Under the pieces are notes generated by a model. The model did not search any database, was not told where the DNA came from, and saw only the letters and a program-made list of their open reading frames with translations. The position numbers and the translations under genes are program-made. Positions 56,218-64,000 of a DNA stretch of 64,000 nucleotides are shown here, one piece after another; position 1 is the first letter of the stretch, and every line of letters starts with the position of its first letter. The DNA is taken from assembly GCA_019828595.1 (NCBI GenBank), contig JAHQRK010000009.1, forward strand, positions 1,860,001 to 1,924,000, written 5' to 3'. Source of the DNA: Aphanomyces cochlioides. Taxonomy: Eukaryota > Oomycota > Saprolegniomycetes > Saprolegniales > Verrucalvaceae.

Positions 56218-57658
56218 TCGTCGTCGCCGCTGCTGTCGTCGTCGTCGCTGTCCGAGTCGACGTTGAGATCAAACATTTGCATGCGTTTACGCTCTTGCTC
56301 TTCCTTGCTTTCGCTGCGGTTGACGTCTTCGCGCTCCATCGCGATGCGTTCTTGGATTTCGACCAGCCGCGCGGCGTATTCCCGCAGTCGGTCGTCGTGT
56401 TTTTCCATCTCAAAGAGTGCGTAGAGCTCTCCGATCGTGAGATCGCCCTTGAGATGGACGTCTTCCTGCTCCATGCGCCACGTTTCGTACTCGCCGAGCG
56501 TATAAAAGACAAAGCGCTCTTCCTGCGTGATCTTGTCGGCGAGCGTCGCGAGCGTCCGTTTGATCATTTCCGGCGTGAGGACCGTCAATTTCTTGGGCGG
56601 CGGCGGCGCATGTGCGGCCGCTTCTGCGATGGCTTTCTCATCGGCGCTTCGTTTGGCGAGATCGTCTCGGCGCATTTGATTGTACGCTTCAGCGATGAGG
56701 TCATGGAAGAGCGTACTGCGCTTTTCACGCTCCTTGTAATCGATGCGCTGGAGCCACCGTGGCGCCGTCGAGTGATTCGACCGCCGCGTGTCGAGCGCAA
56801 TCCATTTCGGGCCTAGAGAGCCCAACTCGATAAAAGTGGCGCCAAGCGCGTCGTACCGCAGCGGAGATGCAAATGCTCGACGTACTTGATGGCGAATTCA
56901 TTCAGCGCATAGTATTCCACGTCGAGCATGTACGTTTCCGTCAATTTGACGGCGATCGACGACGTCGGCGACCATGGAACCCATTGCAATTGAAACAACT
57001 TGGAGATCAACTACGTCGCGCTGCAGCTAGGACGTTGCTAGCGCTCGTACCTTGGCGTCCGTGATGCAGCAAGTCCATTCAACTTCGTGGTGCCGCAAGT
57101 CTGGTCCGCAATTCTGAATCGAGAAGGCGCGTTTGGCGATCTTGACGGCGAGGACACTACCGCCACAATGGCGTGGAATGGATGGCTCTCTCAGCGGGGA
57201 AAGACGTACTTGGGGATGTGAAAGTACGACGCGATCGTCGCCGTGGAGAGCTGGGAGACCATTTGTCGCCGCGCTTGATACAGCGCTTGCAACGTCGCGG
57301 TCGTGACGGCCGCGTCGACTTTGTCCAGGACGAATTTCGTCTGTTGGACCGTCCAGACAACGTATTTCTCAACGATCGGTTCGTATTTGTCATAGTAAGG
57401 CTGCAGCGCATCGAGAATCGGCTTGAGCTTCTCGTGGGCGAGCTGTTGGAACGCGTGCTTTCGTTTCTCGAGCTCCACGACGAGAATGCGCACTTGGTGC
57501 CGCGTGAGATTCGATTGACGGTGTGCTTTCGCCAGCCAGACTTGGCATTGGCCATCCAAGTCATGCAGTCGCTCTTGGACGAGCTTGGCTTTGTCGTGCA
57601 AGTGATATTTCAAGTGCTGCTGCTGCTGCTTGGATACAATACTTGCCGACGCGCCCAT
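56214..57658 (-). CDS. Hypothetical protein, 435 aa, N-myristoylation-type start
   Basis: Four exons join in frame: 57658-57210, 57156-57051, 57010-56857 and 56812-56214, with GT-AG introns of 53, 40 and 44 bp; 436 codons including the stop. The ATG at 57658 gives MGASASIVS, a good N-myristoylation sequence (Gly2, Ser6), so membrane attachment is likely. Residues about 20-130 are helical and rich in Gln, Lys and Leu (coiled-coil like). A middle part includes RAFSIQNCGPDLRHHEVEWT and TETYMLDVEYYALNEFAIKY. The C-terminal third is charged and helical (EEQERKRMQMFDL) and ends in an Asp/Ser-rich acidic tail. No known family was recognised. The consistent phases at all three introns argue for a real, intact gene. 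Confidence 0.7.
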
Positions 57659-58444
57659 ATCAGCCGTGTCAACTTGGAAATCCTCGGCGGTTTCAGCTGG
57701 AACTGGTATTGTGGGTTCTACTTGAAATTTCCCCGATCGATTGATTCAATCGATCAGTCGAAATTGACCGAGCAATCGCCAGACCTCTATAAAATAATAT
57801 TCATGTATTGTTGATTTGATACGAATTTCCAGACCCCGTTCAATCGAATCATGCCGGCGGATCGATTCACCAATCGACGCCATTGGCTAATAAATATTTT
57901 GGGTGATTTTGATTGGCTGAATAAATTTAAGAGAAAGTACTGTGAAAGTACTGTTCTAATTTTCATTCATCCAATGTATTGGCGCGATTGGAGATTGATA
58001 CAAAAAACGAATCCAAATTCGGAAATTTCTAGCGAATCCACAATATTTGTTTTGGAAGTTTTCCAAAATTTGAAGACCACTGAAGACAGAGCAAGAAAGC
58101 ATTGACAACCTCGTTGTGGCGATGCACCCACAGCAGCACGAGCAGATCAGCTGCTCACCATCAACCAGACGTGCTCGAACTCCCGTCAGACACTTGTCCC
58201 CAGAGCAATACAGTCCTCGTCCTGGTTTACCGACAAGACATAACTTCACTTACACCATCCAAACAGGTACTCCAGTAGTGATAACCCCCCCCGCCAGTCC
58301 ATGAACCAACCACTATAAGCCCAAAGAGCTTTTGGTTGTGCGGTTCTCTGAGCTCCAGTTTGCATGATAAACTCTTAAATTCGATAATGAAATTGTTCAT
58401 TCCAAATATTCATTTTTAAGATGAATTTAATTTGATGGGGTCCT
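57659..58444. other. Intergenic, possible small plus-strand frame
   Basis: A near-palindrome (TCGATTGATTCAATCGA) lies at 57738-57754. A plus-strand frame at about 58122-58304 encodes a Pro/Ser/Arg-rich peptide (PSTRRARTPVRHLSPEQYSP) of about 60 residues; it could be a small gene but has no recognised family. The rest is AT-rich. Confidence 0.3.
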
Positions 58445-58864
58445 TCAGACTGTATTTTCTTTTGACCAATGAAAATGCAGCGTCGATTCTTCGAATGGTT
58501 TGGATTTCTCTCGAAAACCGACCGAATCCGGCAAATTTGGCCAGAATTGACAATACTTGTAACCGACAATGACACAAAACGACCGCCAAATCACCGACGC
58601 TCGTGAATAATTGCAGCGTTTTGACGGAACACTAGAGTGTTCTGTGGGTTCTAGCGTGACAAGCTTGCGTTTCTTATGATCTAGCACTTGTTCCCCCATG
58701 GAGGGAAGTGGCGACAGCGGCGTCTGGGGGGCTGTAGCCTGGGGGGATTGCTTTCTACATTTGGGGCTGGAATTCCACAAGTCTAACCATGGCGTGGGGG
58801 AGTCAGACAGACCCGCGCTGTCGCTGTTGACGTCGTGTTTGTTGTCCAAGTCGTACGGCGACAT
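58445..58864 (-). CDS. Hypothetical Ser/Pro-rich protein
   Basis: An ATG at 58864 opens a 139-codon frame. The first about 85 residues are Ser/Thr/Pro-rich with a basic segment (GEQVLDHKKRKLVTLEPTEH), like a small nuclear or disordered protein. The remainder looks less protein-like and an intron or earlier stop is possible. It is divergent from the gene at 58927, 62 bp away, so the two could share a promoter region. Confidence 0.35.
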   Translation of the reverse strand: MSPYDLDNKHDVNSDSAGLSDSPTPWLDLWNSSPKCRKQSPQATAPQTPLSPLPSMGEQVLDHKKRKLVTLEPTEHSSVPSKRCNYSRASVIWRSFCVIVGYKYCQFWPNLPDSVGFREKSKPFEESTLHFHWSKENTV

Positions 58865-58905
58865 AGTTGCCCGAAACGTTCCCCCGACATCTCCCCCCTT
58901 AGGAG

Positions 58906-58914
58906 CTATAAATA
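58906..58914 (+). promoter_or_regulatory. TATA-like element
   Basis: CTATAAATA lies 12 bp before the ATG at 58927. The spacing is short for a TATA box acting on this start, so it may instead serve a downstream start or be chance. Confidence 0.25.
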
Positions 58915-58926
58915 GTGGCGGCAGTC

Positions 58927-59427
58927 ATGGCCAAGGCTGGGGATCGCAAGCACGACGTCTTTGGCGATGGGACGCCGTATGAAGGCTTGAACGAAGTCGA
59001 CATGGACAAACTCCCGTCGTCCGTCATCTCGTCGGTCGAAGCGAGCTTGGACAAGCCAAAACGACACATCCATTTCAATCCGTCCGAGGGCGACGTCCAC
59101 CATCGAGAGCGGAATCAACCGTGGCGACTCGACGGGAACCGCAAACTCGCAGCGATCAACCAGCGCGCCGAGGAAGAGCAGTGGGAAAAGCGGCGCATCG
59201 GCTTGGCCAAACAGGTCCACGACGGGCTCCTGCACAACTACAACCTCTACGTCGGCATTGCCGAAGTCGCCAACGTGATCAAAGTCGGCCAAGACCAGCG
59301 GCGGATGGAGAAGAATGGCCACGTCGTCGCCAACAAGGACATTGCTGCCGCCGCGCTCTTGGTCGCCGCTGAAAAATACGATCTCCCGAGAGTCGCGTTG
59401 CTGCTTGGCAAAGTGCCCGCCAAGTAA
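58927..59427 (+). CDS. Hypothetical protein, 166 aa
   Basis: Uninterrupted GC-rich frame. The first ATG is at 58927 (MAKAGDRKHDVFGDGTPYEG). Visible parts are an N-terminal acidic stretch (LNEVDMDKLPSSVISSVEAS), a basic segment (DKPKRHIHFNPSEGDVHHRE), a charged helix (INQRAEEEQWEKRRIGLAKQ), and a C-terminal half rich in Ala, Val and Leu (NKDIAAAALLVAAEKYDLPR). No signal peptide or membrane segment is seen. The family was not recognised. It ends 36 bp from the 3' end of the convergent leucine-rich-repeat gene. Confidence 0.6.
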   Translation: MAKAGDRKHDVFGDGTPYEGLNEVDMDKLPSSVISSVEASLDKPKRHIHFNPSEGDVHHRERNQPWRLDGNRKLAAINQRAEEEQWEKRRIGLAKQVHDGLLHNYNLYVGIAEVANVIKVGQDQRRMEKNGHVVANKDIAAAALLVAAEKYDLPRVALLLGKVPAK

Positions 59428-59462
59428 CATCGAGAAAAAAAACGGTCAATTTCACTTTACAA

Positions 59463-61319
59463 TTATCTATCAATCGACGTATGGCGCGTGAGAAAGTTGA
59501 CGCTGTCGTTTGTGACTTTGGAGCAATACCAGAGATTGATGGACGTCAATTGGGGCAGCGCCGCGAGGCATTTGACGCCCGCGTCCGTCAATTGACCACA
59601 TTCGGCGAGGTTGACCGACTTGAGCCGTCGAATCTGCGCTAGAAACGGCATGGCGTCGTCGTCCACGAGGCTGCAATTGCCCATGTCGAGGCGCTCCAAC
59701 GCTGGCAGCTTTGAAAACGCCGCGGCGCTCGCGTTGGACAGCTTGGAGCAGCTCGCGACGTCGAGACTTTGGAGTTTTGTCAATCTTTCGCACAGGACAG
59801 CCATGCCAGCGTCCGTGAGCCCGTGGCAGTACCAAAGGACGAGCGTCTGGAGCTCCGTCAAGTGCCCCAGGACGACGCAGCTTGCGTCCGTGAGGCGGCG
59901 GCAGTTGGCCAGGTTGAGTGTGCGCAATTTCGTCAATGGCTGGAGCTGCTGGACGCCGCGATCGGTCAATTGACCACACCGCATGAGGTTGAGCGATTCC
60001 AACTGCGTAAGGGAATGCACGCCGTCGAGTGCGTCGTCCGTGAGTTGCATGCAGTTGGAGAGGTCCAAGCAGCGTAATTGCGGCAGAGATGGCAGTGTGG
60101 CGGCAATTCCAGCGCTGGAGACGCCGCTGCAGCCTGCCAACGACAGCGTCGCGAGCTTTGTAAGGCGCTTGACGCCGTCGACGAGGCCTCCGTCGGTGAT
60201 TTTCACGCAGCTACTGAGGTCTAGAAACTTGAGCGCCGCGAGGTGTTGGCCCATCAACGCGAGCGCGGCGTCGTTGAGATGGACGACTTTCATGAGGTTG
60301 AGCTTGGTCAGCGCTGCCGCCGTGCCCGCCACGAGCGCTTCGATCGACGCGACGGTGAGATTCGAGCAGTACCAGAGATTGCACGACTCGAGTCTTGGGA
60401 AATGGCGCAGCATGGCCGTGCCAGCGTCCGTGATGGAGTAGCAGCCGGAGAGATCAAGGACGCGGAGGCGAGAGAGGACGTGCAAGCTCGAGAGCCCAGC
60501 GTCGGAGACGTCGCCCAAGTTGGCGAGCTCGAGCGTCTCGAGCTTGGCGCAGCGCGCGATGGAGGCCAAGCCGTCGTCGCCGATCTGGCTGCAGTTGGAG
60601 AGATTGAGCGCCTCAAGATGCCGCAGCTCGCCCACGAATGCCAGCGCGACGTCCGTGAGCTGCCCTTGATAGCAGTACGACAAGTTTAGCGCCTTGAGCG
60701 ACGGCATGTGAGCGAGCGCGGCGCAGGAATCGTCGCTGATCGCCGCGCAGCTCTTGAGATCGAGCGTCTCGAGGGATTTGCAATGGATGAGCGGCGTCAA
60801 GTCGGACACGAGACTGCAGTAGCTCAAGTCCACGACGGTCAAGTGGCTCAGCTCGCTCACGAGCGCGACGGTGGCGTTCGTGACGAGATGGCAGCCCTGG
60901 AGCTGCACGACTTGGAGCTGTTTCAACGCCGGCAGCAGCGTCAGTCCATCGTCCGAGAGATACCGACAGCCCGAGAGGACGAGCGACGTCGTCTTTGGAA
61001 AACGACCGAGCAACTTGGCGATGTCCTCGTCGTGCACGGACGACCGGTGCGCTTCCACGTCGATGGACCGCGTTGACGCGGCGAATTCAGCGCGGACGAT
61101 CGAGCACACTGCGCTGAGGTGGAGCCACTCGTCAAAGTACAAGCACGCCTCGAACGCCGGGAGCTGCACAAGAGCCAACAACGCCATGATGGACCATCGC
61201 TCCAAGCTACCGGCGGCGTTGGTCATTGCGTCCAGGACGAGTTTGCAATCTGCAGAGGAGCCATGACGAGTCAATCCAAGGCAGAGAGCGCGCCACGTGG
61301 ACGGCGTGTATCGTGACAT
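59463..61319 (-). CDS. Leucine-rich-repeat protein, cysteine-containing (AMN1/F-box-LRR like), 618 aa
   Basis: The frame stays open upstream to 61631, but its first 104 codons overlap the hydrolase exon in another frame, so the ATG at 61319 (MSRYTPSTWRALCLGLTRHG) is the likely start. After about 100 residues, the rest is an unbroken series of roughly 20 repeats of about 25 residues with the consensus LxxLDLxxCxxLTDxGLxxL, for example LKALNLSYCYQGQLTDVALA and LRTLNLANCRRLTDASCVVL. This is the cysteine-containing LRR subtype found in AMN1 and F-box/LRR proteins. No clear F-box was seen. Such proteins usually act as curved binding platforms, often in ubiquitin ligases; that role is inferred. No signal peptide is seen. 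No introns are needed. Confidence 0.8.
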   Translation of the reverse strand: MSRYTPSTWRALCLGLTRHGSSADCKLVLDAMTNAAGSLERWSIMALLALVQLPAFEACLYFDEWLHLSAVCSIVRAEFAASTRSIDVEAHRSSVHDEDIAKLLGRFPKTTSLVLSGCRYLSDDGLTLLPALKQLQVVQLQGCHLVTNATVALVSELSHLTVVDLSYCSLVSDLTPLIHCKSLETLDLKSCAAISDDSCAALAHMPSLKALNLSYCYQGQLTDVALAFVGELRHLEALNLSNCSQIGDDGLASIARCAKLETLELANLGDVSDAGLSSLHVLSRLRVLDLSGCYSITDAGTAMLRHFPRLESCNLWYCSNLTVASIEALVAGTAAALTKLNLMKVVHLNDAALALMGQHLAALKFLDLSSCVKITDGGLVDGVKRLTKLATLSLAGCSGVSSAGIAATLPSLPQLRCLDLSNCMQLTDDALDGVHSLTQLESLNLMRCGQLTDRGVQQLQPLTKLRTLNLANCRRLTDASCVVLGHLTELQTLVLWYCHGLTDAGMAVLCERLTKLQSLDVASCSKLSNASAAAFSKLPALERLDMGNCSLVDDDAMPFLAQIRRLKSVNLAECGQLTDAGVKCLAALPQLTSINLWYCSKVTNDSVNFLTRHTSIDR

Positions 61320-61458
61320 GGAGAGAGACGATCGCAACGACCGAGGTATGGATGGAAAGCGCTTGGAATCGAGTCTGTAGCGGTGTCCAAGGCGCTTCTG
61401 ACGGTGGTGTTGGCGCTGGAGACGTCGAGGGAAGGCGAGTTGGTTGGATTTGTTTAAT

Positions 61459-63046
61459 CTACAGCTTGGCGACTTGCGTGCTTTCGGTGGATTTTGTCGC
61501 ATTGGAAGCAGCCAAGACAGCGTCGAGGAAGACGCCGACAGCATCATTGTAAGCGAGCGAGCGCGGCGATCGAATGTTGTTGAAAGCGTGTTCGGCGTCT
61601 GGCAGTGGCACAAAGACGTCCGGCACGTCATGGCGGTCGTTGTGGCGGTCGCGGAACGCCACGAGCGCCGTGTAAAACTCCCGCGAGTCCTCCATCGGAA
61701 TCACCGAGTCGTACGCGCCGTGGATGAGCAGGAACGGCGGCACGTTGGTCGCTTTGTCATGGAGGAGCCAAAAGAGCGGCGACGCGCGTTCAAAGAGCGG
61801 CCGATCGAGGAACAAGCGGCTTTTTAGGACAAACTCGACGTAGTACTGACTCTTCTTCCTACAACGCAGCAGTCAGCCATGACGGACGTCGAGCTCCGTG
61901 GCGGCGGCAGTACTGAAAGTCAATGCGGCCAAAGTGGCCGTAGCGATCGGTCATGTCGTGGTAGCCGTACGTGTCGACGCACGCCATGACAGAGCAGTCG
62001 ACGTCTTCAAATCCAGGCTGGAAGCTCCTACAACCGCACGGTCAACGCCGTCAAGATGGAGCGCTTCCAGACTTGTCGTTGGCTGTCAGCGCGACGAGAG
62101 ATGCGAGATGCCCGCCAGCGGATTCCCCACAGACGACAATTTTACTACCGGCAGAGCGACGTCAGCGGCGACATGGAGGAGGATGGACGGCGTACGTGGT
62201 GTCGGCTTGGAGACGACTGTTGCCAGCTTGACGCAAGTACGCCAGCGCCCGCTTGCAGTCGATCAAGAGGTCAGGAAACGTCACGAACGGCACTTTGCGG
62301 TAGTCCATGGCGCAAAACAACCAGCCCTTCTTGCCCATCTAGTCCATCATGAGAGCGTCTGAAGCGGCAAGGACGACGTACCGCGTGGAGGAAGACCGAC
62401 GGGATGAACGTTTTCGAGCCGAGGATCCATCCGCCGCCGTGGATAAAGAGCAGAATCGGAGGCATGGCGCCGCACGCTTCGTGGCGGTAGATGTCCATGC
62501 GCAGAGGATGCGGATGGCGCTCGCCGACCCAGCCGTACGTGACGGTTTGGATCGTTCCTGGGAACGACAGCGAGCATGGAATCGGATTCCAGAGCACCCA
62601 CCAGTCGGTCCACGAGCGAGCGCCGATCTTCTTGCGCGCTTCAGGAGGCGACACGAGGCCGTACTTGATCATCGCGCGCTGTAAATGCTGCGCGCTGGTG
62701 AAATTCGACCGCACGGCTTGGACCAAAAGGCCCACGACCGCGAGATGAAGCGACGTCAAGCCCGCTTGCGTCCACGTTGCCGACGGCTGCTTAAGGTACT
62801 TGGCGACAGTCGTAGAGAGTCCGATTGCATTGCCAAGGAGGAAAAGATGCGCGTATTCGCCAGTGAGCATCTGCCAGAAGAACCCTTCCATGCCCTACAC
62901 GACCGACTGCAATCAAGATGGAGAAGACGTTGAATATGTACCTCGAGGACGGGCGATCGTCTCTGCGTTTTCTGGGCGAGCCGCAGCATGCAGACCAAGT
63001 AGACCAAGTAGATCGCATTCGACCGCGACACGGTCATGCTTGTCAT
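61459..63046 (-). CDS. Alpha/beta hydrolase (esterase/lipase type), six exons, 448 aa
   Basis: Exons 63046-62942, 62894-62382, 62338-62196, 62144-62073, 62027-61914 and 61858-61459 join in frame (449 codons with stop); introns are 43-55 bp, all GT-AG. The N-terminus has hydrophobic segments (NAIYLVYLVCMLRLA; a stretch near residues 51-65; LHLAVVGLLVQAV near 84-96), suggesting membrane anchoring. Catalytic features of the alpha/beta hydrolase-3 fold are complete: oxyanion motif HGGGW at residue about 187, nucleophile GESAGG with Ser about 262, acid in HGAYDSVIP (Asp about 366) and AEHAF (His about 406). FQPGFEDVDCSVMACVDTYG is typical of lipase/esterase relatives of bacterial Lip-type enzymes. 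The substrate is likely an acyl ester. The 3' end lies 139 bp from the start of the leucine-rich-repeat gene, same strand. The fourth donor (GTCTGG) is weak. Confidence 0.85.
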
Positions 63047-63889
63047 GCTGCTCAACCACTCTTTGTAAGTGCGGATTGGTCGGTCAAGGACTCCACTGGA
63101 TTACTTCCCAGCCAACATCCGACAGAGATTGCTTCAATGTCGCTGTTTAGAGCTGGAAGGAAGGCGAAACAACGCGCTGAGAGAGGATATAAAGGCGCGC
63201 GCGCTGTATTGGAATCACAGAGAGAGCGGTCCAAGTCGGCGCCTCTCGATGGCGTTGGCCAGTCGGAGGATCATTCTTGTATGATCACGGACATCATTGA
63301 GAGGACCAACAATAAAAATATTCCAAAATGTATTGCATTTGGTTCAAATTTTGAAAAATTTATTTCATTGCGAAGAATTCCATAGTGACATTCATATGAA
63401 TTCTCTCCAGTGCAATCATTTTGGCCTCCTCGATGCTGTCATGTTCTATCAGCAGAGTTCACAGGAAAGACTGAAATCCATCGACCGCGCCGCCGCCGCC
63501 GCCTCTTCTCTTCCATGGCTGAGAGGGGAAGACGATGGCAAATACTGTCTGTAGAATGGAATGTAAATGGGCGCCATCTAGCCACTCGTGGTGGGGAAAG
63601 CACTCGCTTTCGCCTCCAGGAGGTCGCACGATCACGAACTCTGGACTTGACAGTCTCGCCGTCCATTACTGCCTCGCTCCCCCGTCATGCTCGTGGCATG
63701 CCAAGTCTCTCTCTTGCTGAAAAGACGACGACGACGACGACGGGCTCCACGCCGCTCCTTTCGCCAACTTTCAAGTCGCCGCCAAAGCTGCCGTCCTCCC
63801 ATTTGTTACACCGGTGATGGATGACACATGGACATTGACAGCGGGATCGCGGCAGTGCACTCTCTGCTTGATTCAAAGAGGAGCAAGCC
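63047..63889. other. Intergenic region upstream of the hydrolase
   Basis: GC-rich frames occur on both strands. A plus-strand ATG at 63137 opens an 82-codon frame (MSLFRAGRKAKQRAERGYKG) without a known domain, and GATATAAAG lies at 63186. A plus-strand frame near 63515-63817 (AERGRRWQILSVEWNVNGRH) contains a short GAC repeat at 63724-63741. None has enough support to be called. Confidence 0.3.
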
Positions 63890-64000
63890 ATGGTAGTCAG
63901 TCATGCGCTGCCTTGTCTATCCATCGGCATGGGTCTTCGCAAGTTGGAGCGCTCCTGGTACAGTGTAGAATGTCGAAATGGTACCGTAGATGGACGCATA
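63890..64000 (+). CDS. Possible start of a gene running off the right edge
   Basis: An ATG at 63890 opens 37 codons to the window end (MVVSHALPCLSIGMGLRKLE, then RSWYSVECRNG). The frame is short and no domain is visible, so it may be chance. Confidence 0.2.
   Translation, partial: MVVSHALPCLSIGMGLRKLERSWYSVECRNGTVDGRI

Noticed and set aside
56184..56816. Plus-strand frame of 210 codons
   Set aside because: Antisense to exon 4 of the 435-residue gene; no domain seen.
59611..61316. Several long plus-strand frames opposite the leucine-rich-repeat gene
   Set aside because: They mirror the repeat periodicity of the minus-strand gene and show no domain of their own.
61320..61631. Upstream extension of the leucine-rich-repeat protein by 104 residues
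   Set aside because: The extra codons overlap the last exon of the hydrolase in another frame and are Arg/Ser-rich low-complexity; the ATG at 61319 is preferred.
61898..62684. Plus-strand frames opposite the hydrolase
   Set aside because: Antisense of exons with catalytic motifs; composition is Arg-rich and without domains.
1..64000. LTR or LINE retrotransposons
   Set aside because: No reverse transcriptase, integrase or gag motifs and no long direct terminal repeats were recognised on either strand.

Overview
The window looks like nuclear DNA from an oomycete, most likely a water mould of the Saprolegniales such as Aphanomyces. This is inferred from short 38-55 bp GT-AG introns, a family of WRKY19-like proteins built from C-x4-C-x9-C-x2-H repeats, a Crypton tyrosine-recombinase transposon, and the mix of Harbinger, pogo/Tigger, hAT and plant-type mariner elements. 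No species call is made.

Layout. About 0-17 kb and 29-54 kb form a transposon graveyard in which elements sit inside other elements. At 0.5-7.7 kb, remnants of PIF/Harbinger elements (transposase plus Myb/SANT accessory gene) are interrupted by a complete pogo/Tigger element (4762-6765) and abut a second one (3166-4412). At 8.8-14.5 kb there are a recombinase fragment, a Harbinger-type MITE, a hAT remnant with a 77-bp triplication, and an IS630-like element. MITEs follow at 15.5 and 16.5 kb, and a perfect 29-bp palindrome lies at 17.9 kb. At 29.7-32.3 kb a mariner element is inserted in a Harbinger-like MITE. At 36.9-53.2 kb there are hAT, Crypton, Harbinger (two copies), IS630-like and pogo remnants.

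From 18.9 to 29 kb a locally duplicated family of WRKY19-like zinc-knuckle genes is present. One plus-strand copy is broken by a 13-bp duplication. Three near-identical minus-strand genes, each with four exons, lie in a tandem array whose flanks have diverged far more than the genes.

From about 54.5 kb to the right end the character changes to a compact, GC-richer gene block with intact minus-strand genes: a DUF4260 membrane protein, a 435-residue protein with an N-myristoylation-type start, a 618-residue leucine-rich-repeat protein and a six-exon alpha/beta hydrolase with a full catalytic triad. A small plus-strand gene of unknown function lies at 58.9 kb. These host genes show no obvious pathway link to one another.

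The most unusual signals are two IS630-like elements with CAGTC termini that appear to be flanked by 3-bp target duplications (TTA, TCA) rather than TA, and the near-identity of the three zinc-knuckle genes, introns included, inside diverged repeat units.
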